Both the position numbers and the translations under genes were made by a program. The notes under the pieces were generated by a model, which saw only the letters and a program-made list of their open reading frames with translations, was not told where the DNA came from and did no database searches. 64,000 bases of DNA from Rallus limicola. Its lineage: Eukaryota > Chordata > Aves > Gruiformes > Rallidae. Positions 55,796 through 64,000 of this stretch are shown piece after piece. Where the stretch lies: positions 61,876,179 to 61,940,178 of the forward strand of contig JAKCOZ010000003.1 of NCBI GenBank assembly GCA_022605955.1, written 5' to 3'. Position 1 is the stretch's first letter; the number at the start of each line of letters is the position of its first letter.

Positions 55796-57689
55796 ATGCA
55801 AAACCCAGATGAGACACGTAGCTTGCTTTTTAACTTTGCACTGTCTTCATCCCATGCTGGTGCCAGTGAGACTCCTCCAGAGAAAAGCCCCTTCCAAACC
55901 TGCAGCTGAATCGAAATTAATTTCCCCTTAACTTGGCACATGCTCCCCGCTGCACATCCGCTCCCGCCAACCTGGTGATGAGGCACCAAAGGTGATGCCT
56001 GGAGGAGGTGTAGTTGGCTGAGTCACCTAAACCTGACAGAGGACCTGTGTCTCACTGCAGCACTCGTTTCCCACTCATGGAGCACCATCACAACACCCCA
56101 TCCATGGGACCCCACAGTACCACCAGCCCCTAGTACTGTTCTTGAACAACCTATGCCCCGAACCTTCTTATCACTAGTCTGAGTGGGTGTTTCCTTGCCA
56201 GTGAGCTGAGACTGGTGTTTCAGCACAGAAGAGGTACTACTGCAAACAGGAACTGAAGGCAGACAGGTTAAAAAGACGGTTCATTGGTAAACTGAATATT
56301 CTGGCTTCCTTTTGAATTTCCCTCTAACGCCTTCCTGTGTCAGCAAGGGAGATTTTGGTGAAGCACAAGTAAAAAGTGCTTTGTGCAGAGCTCAGGCTCT
56401 GTTGCCGGAGGTCTGTAAGGACGGCAAGAGGAGAACATGCTTAGTTCCACTAGAACTGCTTCTGCCCCGCAGCAGGGAAGAGCTGCCTAAAAGGCCCCTG
56501 ATGGTGCCCTCCAGATCCCTCTTTACATGATGCCCACAAAACAGTCCTTCCAGGATCAGCTAAGAGACCTGCAATCAGCGTCACCCATTCTTTTCCCAGC
56601 TGCATGGCTTTGCCTTTGCCTCTCCTGCTGGAGGGAGGCTGGAGGGACTGCTGGCCCAACCCTGAGGGCAAAGACATGCTGCTTTCTTGGGGACTGCCAC
56701 CGTATCTTCCAGAGCTGGGACTAAATATGACTGCAGCGCTGGTTTCCACCTCATGTGATGCTTCCTGTGTGGAAAACAGTAACTCTTGCTCAACACAGAC
56801 TTTGACACTTAGTTCTATTCTGATTGAGAAGGAAAAACAGCTATTTGAGGATTTTCCATGGTAGGTGATGCATCCTGGGACAGCTCATTTGGTGGCCTGC
56901 CCTGGCAGCCCATGATGGGTCTGAAGGGATGGTACACACCAGGGTTGCATGTCCTTGGCGATGCTTCTCCAGTGAGAGCTGAGGGCAAGCTGGGACCACT
57001 GGTGGCAACACTGTGGAGGTTCCAGCAGGCACAGGCTGCCATGGAGGGGTCTCTGCAAAACGCTGTGACAACAACAAGTTGACAAATACAGCTGCAGCAT
57101 GGTTTCTTGACATCTTATTTTCCTGCCCAACTCTAATGAGGGTGAGGATAAAGAAAAAGAGGGCAAAAGGAAAGAGAAATAGAAGGATCCAGGAAGGCAG
57201 AAAAGCCTCAGACTGTTTCATCTTGAACTAGCTAATGGTGGCGCTGGAAAGTTCATCCCTTGGATGATTTTTGCTCATACATTTTGTTTTGTTTTATTGT
57301 ATAATTGCTGTCAGTAATGGTGTGGGTATGGGTCAGGTGTATATCTTCTTTCCTCTGCCAGCAGAGCAGGTGAGAAGGGCTGTCCCAGCTTCCTGCTACC
57401 CTCTGGAGTCACCTTGGGTAGAGAGATGGGTTTGCTTGTTTGTTTTCTTAATGGATAATTAACATTGCAGGCAGCAAGTGACCTGGGAGAGGAGAGAAAG
57501 TGTGCACACAGCTCAGCCTCCCGGATTGTCCCCCTGGGCCACCGCACAGTACATTGGGCAGTTTGCTGACCTTGGCAGCCAGAGGGTCTTTCAAGTGACT
57601 TTTGCTTTCCTGATGTTCAGTTGGCTGTCGGATGGTGCCCGATGGATGCCAGAGACGTGCCTCAGCGTTTCCCCTCCCATCCTTGTTTA
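55796..57689. other. Unique sequence, no gene seen
   Basis: No gene or transposon was recognised. Overlapping frames of 65-126 codons on both strands have no domain. Confidence 0.5.
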
Positions 57690-57900
57690 AAGGCCAATTA
57701 GCGGGTGCTGGTTTTGTTTTGCAGCCAGCAAGTTAGCCAACCCAGCGCTTTAACAACTGCAATTTTCATTTACAGTTGACTTTGAACAGCCAGTTTTATA
57801 CATGCACAGTGAAATAATGATATAATCAACCTAGGAAAATCCATTAAAAGGGTGCGGATGTTCAAAACATGGAGCACACAATTAGCAAACCCCGTGACCG
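57690..57900. promoter_or_regulatory. Candidate conserved non-coding element
   Basis: Repeat-free AT-rich block bounded by more GC-rich sequence: AGGCCAATTAGCGGGTGCTG, AACCCAGCGCTTTAACAACT, TTTTCATTTACAGTTGAC, AATAATGATATAATCAACC and AAATCCATTAAAAGGGTGCG. It has a CCAAT/homeodomain core overlap (CCAATTAG) and GATA-like cores. Inference from composition and motifs only. Confidence 0.3.
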
Positions 57901-59129
57901 AGATTACTGCTGAGATCTAATTCCTCCTTACACACCTTATCTCTACACAGGTTTTAGATGGGAGCAATTTTCTCTCCAAGGCTTTCTCACCAGAACTTGC
58001 ACTGATTTTCTGAATTTTACTTTTCCAAAGAAAGAAAAAAAAAAAAATCAAAATTGTGAGTGGAAAATTAACAACAAATATCATTTGAATTGGTGGAAAT
58101 ATTAGGAAATGCCTCGTGTTAATAATTTGGTGGATGTTGTGTTTTAATTTTTTCAAAATGGTTTGGGTTAGTTGGGGCTTTTCCTTTCTGGTTTCTTTTA
58201 AACTCCCAATTAGTTTCATCTTCAGAAACGAGGAGCCATTTTGAAACTCGTAATCTTTTCTTTCTTGGAAAAGATCGAGAGCTTTCTCCCAGCTTCCAGA
58301 CTCTTCTTTGCAGGAGGTATTTCTCAAGTTAGTTTTTTAAGCAGGTTGTGCCCAGAAAAAAACCAAAACAGCAAAAAAACTCCACCCCACATTCTTACAC
58401 AAATCTGCATTCCCTCCCACAAAAGTAATTAAAAAGATATTCCCAACCAGTCATCATGAACACTGTTTAATCAGGTGTCCACAGACTGTTTGCTCCACAG
58501 GGCTGTTTGCACAGGATGGATAATGCTCGCTGAGTCAATAACCAATATTTCTCTTTATGCTCATCAGGTAGCTTTCTCAGACCTGTCTCTTGGCCCTTGC
58601 TCATCCCTTAGATTAATATTTAAATTCATTAAGCTGGCTTTCGCATGGCACCCAAGCCCAGAGGGCCGTGGTCCCACCTCGCCGGGGTGGAGGAGATGCC
58701 ACTCTGGTTTCCAATATGGAAAGTGATGAAAGCTGCTGTATCAGGGGGTATCGCTGGGTCTCAGAAACACCTGGCCCTTGGGGCACTCCTTAGCTAGTGC
58801 TGATCAGCCCCACTGATAAAAAGAGATGCTTGATTGACTTATTTTGGGGTTGTTACCACCAGACCATTATTGTTTTGCCCTTATGCAGGACATGAGATGG
58901 CTCCCTCTTCCTTTCTGCAACCCTGCCACTCAACCCACAAGAGCGGGTACAACCCACTGGGATGCTCCAGCTCCCACACCATCCCCAAGCACAGCCCCAG
59001 GTGGCTGCATTTCCCTTCCCTCTGTGGGACTCCTGCTGCATCTCACCCCCATCTGCCTTCACCAGGACCCGTTACAGTAGCCCCCAGTGAGCTCCACACT
59101 CCTGCTGTTCCCTTCCCCTCTGAGCATGT
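57901..59129. other. Unique sequence, no gene seen
   Basis: There is an A-rich patch at 58029-58050 and AT-rich sequence to about 58450. No gene or transposon was recognised. A 140-codon frame at 58834-59256 has no domain and overlaps LINE sequence. Confidence 0.5.
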
Positions 59130-59405
59130 GTTAATAAATATATTCAACCACTCAGGGCCTCGGGTGACCTCAGGGCTCTCCACTATTAACCTTTCTGCCT
59201 GCCGAGAATTGGCTGTTTGCTCCTTCCCTTCCCTCCCTGTCTTATCTCAGTTTTAATCCATGCTTTGGCTTTTCCTCTCATCCTGTGGTTACCAAGTTTC
59301 CTTAATAGCCTCCTATGAGGGACTTTATCAAAAGCCTTTTGAAAGCTTAAATAAATTATAGGCACAGCTCCACCATTCCCTGTTATCTTCTTAACCCTTC
59401 TGGAG
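59130..59405 (-). pseudogene. LINE reverse-transcriptase remnant with lost catalytic Asp, minus strand
   Basis: Minus-strand reading of an old CR1/L3-type LINE RT domain. Around 59360-59270 it gives GGAVPIIYLSFQKAFDKVPH followed by RRLLRKLGNHRMRGKAKAWI. This matches RT motif A and its downstream block ('YLDFxKAFDxVPHxxLLxKL...G...WI'). In motif A the catalytic Asp of YLDF is Ser here (codon at 59345-59347), so the enzyme would be dead even if intact. Lower down, VESPEVTRG and LNIFIN (59150-59130) correspond to the 'VTSGVPQGSVLGP.LFNIFIND' block with an internal deletion. The YxDD motif is absent. Confidence 0.75.
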
Positions 59406-60072
59406 GATTCCCAGCTCGGGTTAGCGAGGCAGAGCCCCTTGCCTTCCTGCACGGATCTGTGGCCAGCTCTGCACAAAGACACCGGGGTTCACCAGTATCT
59501 CCTGCCTGGTCCAGGGGGACTTACTGAGATGCTGAAACATCTTCCAGTCCCACCTCAGGAGAAAGACCTACACCCAGAAACTGAAGAGCCACCCGTAAAT
59601 CCCCTTCTCTCAAAAGTACATTGTGTTGTTCTGTGAATTTGGGACTGTTTGATGTGGTTTTCCTTTTAATTTTGACTTGCAATCATGGTTATAAATTTAC
59701 AAGTATTGTGCAGTGAAGATATTTCCAGACAAATAAAAGGCCCTGGGTCATGCAGCTATTGAAGGAGGGCATTTCAATCCTTTTCTAAAAGGACTTCTTT
59801 TAGAAATAGTTTTGAAACAGAAGGAGTCCATGTGAGATGCATCCAAGTTTCTTGTCGAAAAGCCAGTTTCTGGGATTAGGAACATAACAAACCTCACCCA
59901 GCAGGGCCATTCCTGCTGCTCAAGCTTTAACTCATTGCAGGTCGCAGGTGAAAGGGACAGCCATGTTACCAGATGACAACAAACAGTGAGTGATGCTCTG
60001 AGGCAGTGATTGCAGCTTGCTCCCAGTCTGGGGTGCATTTGGGTGAGCCTAGCCCCCACCTGTGGGTGGTAG
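59406..60072. other. Unique sequence, no gene seen
   Basis: Nothing recognised. The AATAAA at about 59731-59736 has no supporting transcript features. Confidence 0.5.
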
Positions 60073-60200
60073 GATCACAGAGTCACAGGACTGTAGGGGT
60101 TGGAAGGGACCAAGACCCCAACCCCCTTGCCAGAGCAGGATGTGACAGGTCATTGCTGCATGCAGCTTGTAGCAGACCATCCCCTGCCTCAGCATGTTCT
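60073..60200 (-). repeat. CR1 LINE 3' terminal fragment, minus strand
   Basis: The plus strand shows GATCACAGAGTCACAGGACT, GTAGGGGTTGGAAGGGACCA and ACCCCCTTGCCAGAGCAGGA, the CR1 3' end in reverse complement. The similarity fades past about 60200. Its 3' block is closest to the copy at 4064-4275 (TGTAGGGG.TGGAAGGGACC). Confidence 0.85.
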
Positions 60201-61094
60201 CTAGGTAGCCTCTTGGATGAGCCATGGTGGGGAAGGCTCCCTCTGAACAAGATGTTCCCCTGTCCTCTGCTTTGCATGGAACTCTGTACCCTGTTTCAAA
60301 ACGCCTCTTGGATAGACAAGCAGCACAAGCAGCCCCTCCAAGAGCCCAGCTCCCCTCAGATACATATCCCTGTTGCTGCAGGAGGCTGCCTGCCCATGAA
60401 CCCACGCTTCATCTTCACAAGTCATTTGTAGAGGTCACATATGGAGTATTTAACACCCTGGGGAACAGGATGCTCAGTTCTCAGCCATCTCCTCACTCCT
60501 TTTTACCTCTGGCCAGTGTTAGGAGTCATGCTCCATCCTCCTGTATTTCTTCCCTTCCCCTTACACATCAAGCTGCGTCTAAATCAGAGCAGCTCAATTA
60601 CATTTTTGCTGAGATCTCCTGGGTAATTTGAGTGAGATTGGCTCAGCAGGAAGTGCTGTGCTGGGTCTGGCTCTGCCAGACTGCTCAGACACGATGTGCC
60701 ACCTCCATGGCCCTGGCAGAGCCCTGCAAGTGGCCCCTGAGAGATCAGGAGAGCAGGGGGGGAAAAAAATGGGGTGTGATCACCTGCAGAAGTGTCTGGG
60801 GCTGCGAAGCCCCCAAACTTTCCACACAGTGCACCAGGCCCTGGTCCTCCACCCTCTTTCAAACCCTTTCCAGGCACTGCGCTGGGGACATGGCCGCAAG
60901 CTGTGGTAAATACAGGTGGGCGAGCGGAGAGGTGCACTTGGTGCTGGGTACCTCTTCTGGGAAGGTTGTTCCTCCACTGACTGACCTGGCATGGGGACAG
61001 GCTCTCCATCAATCAGATGTTCCCGTGAGCAAGGCAACACTGATATCTGTAGCTGAGTGAGCAAAGCATGGCTGGGCACAAAGCTGATGCCTGC
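60201..61094. other. Unique sequence, no gene seen
   Basis: Overlapping frames of 118-142 codons on both strands (60049-61166) have no domain or consistent strand preference. No repeat was recognised. Confidence 0.5.
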
Positions 61095-61345
61095 TCCATT
61101 TGCATACAACTCCACGTATCCTGACGGTTTTCTGTTAATAACAAACAATAAAAGGAGCTCTGCCATGTGTATGTACTTTCATGTCCCAGGTAGCCCGAGT
61201 GTGAATGCCTAATGCCTGCCTGATTATTATTCGCTTGGTATTCAATAGTTTGAAAAAATAAAAAGTCCTATAGTTAGGGAGTGAGATAGGACTGTTTAAT
61301 TTCAGGCCATTATCTCCTGGTAATTGCTGGAAGAATTTCATTCTG
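61095..61345. promoter_or_regulatory. Candidate conserved non-coding element
   Basis: Repeat-free AT-rich block: CTCCATTTGCATACAACTCC (octamer-like ATTTGCAT on the plus strand), CTGTTAATAACAAACAATAA, CTGATTATTATTCGCTTGG and CTGGTAATTGCTGG. Motif evidence only. Confidence 0.28.
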
Positions 61346-61358
61346 TGCCAGTGCAATG

Positions 61359-61440
61359 GAAAAAAAAAAAATCAATTTTTTTCCCCCCTTTATGAAAAAA
61401 AAAAGGGAAAGAAAAAAAAAAAGAGAGAGAGAGAGAAGAG
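61359..61440. repeat. A-rich / GA-rich low-complexity tract
   Basis: A-runs, T-runs, C6, more A-runs, and finally a GAGAGAGAGAGA stretch. Confidence 0.9.
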
Positions 61441-62625
61441 CCTGCTTTTCTCCAAGGGGTTCAGGGCTTTCAGGCCAAGGCTGGGAGCGTGAGCCGTGGC
61501 TGCTTTATCAAATTCGCATTTCATTTCCAGCATGCACCCAAGCTGCATGTAAATTATAATGAGAAAAGGGGAAAAAACAAAGAGATAGAGCTCAAGAGAT
61601 GGGAAATGATAATGAAATCAAATGAACTCGGGGCCTTTGAAGACTAACAGAGCCACAGACAGACAGATATGTACATAGTGACAAAGATAGAGACAAGCAA
61701 GAGACATGCATGAGGAGACAGCCAGAGTAGCAAGCAGATGGAAAGAGATGAAATTGGATATTTTCACCCACGACGTGCACAAGGACACAACATGTGAGGG
61801 AGCCTGGAGGGATCTCTGCTTCATGCAGGCCCCTCAAGCCGTGCATCTGGTGTGTGCAGCTTGCAGGAGGCTCCCACTGCCCAGTTTCCCTGCATCTCCT
61901 AGCCTGCCCGTGCTGCTTCACCAGTCCCAAGGGTGCAGGGTGAAACCTGGCAGCATTTTCCCCATGTGGAAAGGGCCCCCTTCCACCCACAACCTCGCAC
62001 CTCCATCCTTCCCAGTGCAGCCAGGCCATGGAAGCCTGAGCCTGCTGCATGAGCTGACTCAGGGGCCCACCACCCTGGGAGGGAGGAAGGGGAAAGGTCC
62101 CAGAAAATTCTGCTGCTTTACAGTCACCTGCTTGAAGGAAAAACAGTTCAGCCTTCTGCTGAGGTCGAGACTGAGCTAGGGGCAGGAAAGACAACCAACC
62201 CCAGATCACCAGCCAGGGTCTGGGCCTGGGTTTGGGGAACAGGTGCTGTTCTGTGGCTGGATGTGAGATAAATCTTGAGACAACTTTTCACTTCTGGGGG
62301 ATGCCGAGATTTGGGTTGCATCTGGTTACTCAGTGCTCTGGCAGGAATTTCAGAGAGCTCCGGGGGTGGTGGGACAGGAAAGGTTTTGCTGCTCTGGCCT
62401 GCCCTGTTCTCCAAATCCTGTCCTGCCTGTGTTGGCCAAGATGCAAGCACAGAGCCGAGCCCTGTGGAATGTCAATCTTTCAAGCCCAGATGGCCAGGTG
62501 TACACTAAAGAGCAACTAGGACCCCACCAACATGGCCAAAATTTGGAGACCTTGCCTGAGTATGTCCCACATTTGCTCTCTGTGATATGTATCTGCACAA
62601 CACAGGGCCAAACTCTGCACCCTGC
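61441..62625. other. Unique sequence, no gene seen
   Basis: The minus-strand frame at 61592-62209 (205 codons) is the longest in the window. It is Ser/Leu/Cys/His-rich with no domain and overlaps a 157-codon plus-strand frame; I treat it as chance. No transposon was recognised. Confidence 0.5.
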
Positions 62626-62661
62626 AAGGAGGGAAGGAGGGAAGGAGGGAGGAAGGAAGGA
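62626..62661. repeat. (GGGAAGGA)n-like purine repeat
   Basis: Degenerate GGAGGGAAGGAGGGAAGGAG tandem purine sequence, about 36 bp. Confidence 0.9.
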
Positions 62662-63773
62662 GCCTTCAAATGGTCCCACTACCTGAACCAAAATATCTTG
62701 AGAAGAACTAGGCAAATGCCAGCACAGGGACACCCACGCCCCAGTGCCATGAGCAAGGTAGTTTCCCAGCTACCTGTGAAAAGGACCTGAGCTTGCCTGA
62801 GTAACTTCTGAACCACTTGTGACGAATCACAGCTTATTATAAATTGTTCCATTTGGTTGTGGTTAATTATTGCCATTGCAATTACAGGAATGGCTAACGA
62901 CCAGCATCATTGGGCAAAGAGTGGGGGACTAAAACTCCTCCATAAGGTGCAGCATGGTGTGCGAGGAGAGGGGCAGAGCCCTGCCAGAGGTCTCTGCCAG
63001 CCAGAGGACCTCTCCCAGCTTCTCTCCCAGAAGCCAGCAGCAGCATCACTTCATCAGCAGAGAGTGGCTGAGGTGCACATCGCAGCTCAGGCTGGTGATG
63101 AGAGGCAGGCAAGGAGCAGGGGGAGGTGAGCTCTCCCTCTGCCTCTCAGTGCAGGGGATCAGGATGCTGGCAGCCACTCTCCCTGTCCTCGGTGGTGACC
63201 ACTCAGATGGGGTTCTCACAGGCTCAGCAGCTCCTGGGCAGCATCAGAGGACTGTCTCTGGAACAGGCAGGGACTGTTCGCTCCTGGGGATGCTGGATGT
63301 GATGTGGAGTTCAGGAGTCACGGTGCCAGCTGCCAGGGGCTGGAGAGCAGCAGCTGGGCAGTCTCCATACCTTGTCTGCTAAAAATGGGGATGAGCTGGA
63401 GAGAAGACTTTTGTAGATCCCAGCGAATCTCCACCCACACAAAGGGTGATGCTCTGCTGGGAGCCAGGAGCCTGAGACCTGGAGCCTTCGCAGCGCCGCA
63501 GAGCAAGTGCAGCGCTGGCGCTTCGCTTTCTGGCACGAGTGGCTTTGGGCCAGTGGGAAATTATGCCTGCAGCAGCTGCCTGGAGCGTGCTGCTGAGCTC
63601 CCAGGATAGGACAGATTGTGCCTTTCATGGGGCCTCTTGGAGCTCTGCAGATCCCATGAGCAGCAGACTGCCACCAATGGGGTCTAAATTTGCACAAGAA
63701 TGATTTGAAAATCCTTCAGAACTTGCTAAATTCTCTTGGCTCTAACAAAACCAATGCAGGAAAAGCAGGATTT
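62662..63773. other. Unique sequence, no gene seen
   Basis: No gene or transposon was recognised. A candidate regulatory patch at 62805-62905 is listed separately. A small CpG-richer patch lies at 63487-63540. Confidence 0.5.
62805..62905. promoter_or_regulatory. Candidate conserved non-coding element
   Basis: Dense array of cores in 100 bp: GACGAATCACAGCTTATTAT, TAAATTGTTCC (Sox-like), TTGTGGTTAATTATTGC (RUNX TGTGGTT abutting homeodomain TTAATTA) and CCATTGCAATTACAGG (C/EBP-like TTGCAAT plus homeodomain). Repeat-free; conservation untested. Confidence 0.33.
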
Positions 63774-63814
63774 AAAAAAAAAAAAAAAAAAAGAAAAAGA
63801 AAAGAGGAAGAAGA
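63774..63814. repeat. Poly(A) and A-rich tract
   Basis: Nineteen A followed by GAAAAAGAAAAGAGGAAGAA. Confidence 0.92.
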
Positions 63815-63820
63815 AGCCAG

Positions 63821-63892
63821 AGATTGATTCTTACCTCATATCATTAAAAAATAAATTGCTGTAGCGCTATAACATAAAGTAAGAATCAATCT
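63821..63892. repeat. 14-bp perfect inverted repeat
   Basis: AGATTGATTCTTAC at 63821-63834 is the exact reverse complement of GTAAGAATCAATCT at 63879-63892, with a 44-base spacer. A partial third copy, AGATTGATTCT, follows at 63929-63939 in the orientation of the first arm. Confidence 0.95.
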
Positions 63893-64000
63893 TATTTTTT
63901 AACACCAGAAATAACCTAATGAAATACAAGATTGATTCTGAATATGGGCTTCTTGGTGGAGCCCCTGTGGGAATTGATTACAAAATTGAATGTCTCAGAG
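63893..64000. other. Unique sequence at the window end
   Basis: Contains two more ATTGATT cores (63931 and about 63974) and no gene. Whatever this belongs to runs off the window. Confidence 0.45.

Noticed and set aside
59731..59736. AATAAA as a gene polyadenylation signal
   Set aside because: A single hexamer in AT-rich DNA with no upstream coding frame or transcript sign.
61592..62209. Longest open frame in the window (205 codons, minus)
   Set aside because: No domain, biased Ser/Leu/Cys/His composition, an overlapping 157-codon frame on the other strand, and no promoter or splice context. It is best explained as chance in GC-moderate DNA.
63774..63814. Poly(A) tract as a possible retrotransposon tail
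   Set aside because: No recognisable element body or target-site duplications around it; treated as low complexity.
1..64000. tRNA, rRNA or known small-RNA genes
   Set aside because: No A/B-box pair with a cloverleaf arrangement and no rRNA blocks were seen by eye. A covariance-model scan would be needed to exclude small RNAs.

Overview
The window looks like nuclear DNA of a bird. The evidence is the repeat content. There are at least eight 3' fragments of CR1 LINEs, the dominant avian retrotransposon, several with the typical 3' end (TTGGAAGGGACC / ATTCTGTGATTCTATGA). There are two solo LTRs of the avian endogenous-retrovirus type, older CR1/L3-like LINE relics and MIR-like SINE relics. I saw no Alu, B1, L1 or other mammal-specific repeats. 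The species cannot be told from this sequence.

I found no convincing protein-coding gene, rRNA, tRNA or CRISPR array. The longest open frames (about 145-205 codons) have low-complexity composition, match no family I recognise and often overlap an equally long frame on the other strand. The only recognisable coding similarity is to reverse-transcriptase pieces of dead LINEs. The window is therefore best read as intergenic or deep intronic sequence. A short exon of a multi-exon gene could be missed by eye.

Layout. 0-6 kb: two CR1 copies of similar type in convergent orientation (160-740 plus, 4064-5672 minus); the second is split by a 1034-bp solo LTR with a 5-bp target-site duplication. A MIR relic lies at 2020-2155. 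6-15 kb: unique AT-moderate DNA with a (TA)n tract. 15-35 kb: scattered CR1 pieces and older LINE relics (16075, 21922, 27050, 28700, 34640), a perfect 17-bp hairpin at 21535, microsatellites and an isolated A31 tract. 36-37 kb: a CpG-island-like block. 38-43 kb: CR1, the second solo LTR (40679-41082) and CR1. 43-52 kb: mostly unique, with a second CpG-rich block at 49.4-49.9 kb. 52-60 kb: a possibly split MIR, a 0.5-kb CR1, an L2/SINE-type tail and two more minus-strand LINE relics. 60-64 kb: unique DNA, simple repeats, and an inverted repeat near the end.

Several repeat-free AT-rich stretches with homeodomain, octamer or RUNX-like cores could be conserved regulatory elements. Conservation cannot be seen from one sequence, so these are low-confidence calls. 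I found no undescribed gene system. The items most worth checking are the CpG-island-like block, the hairpin, the nested LTR and the candidate regulatory blocks.
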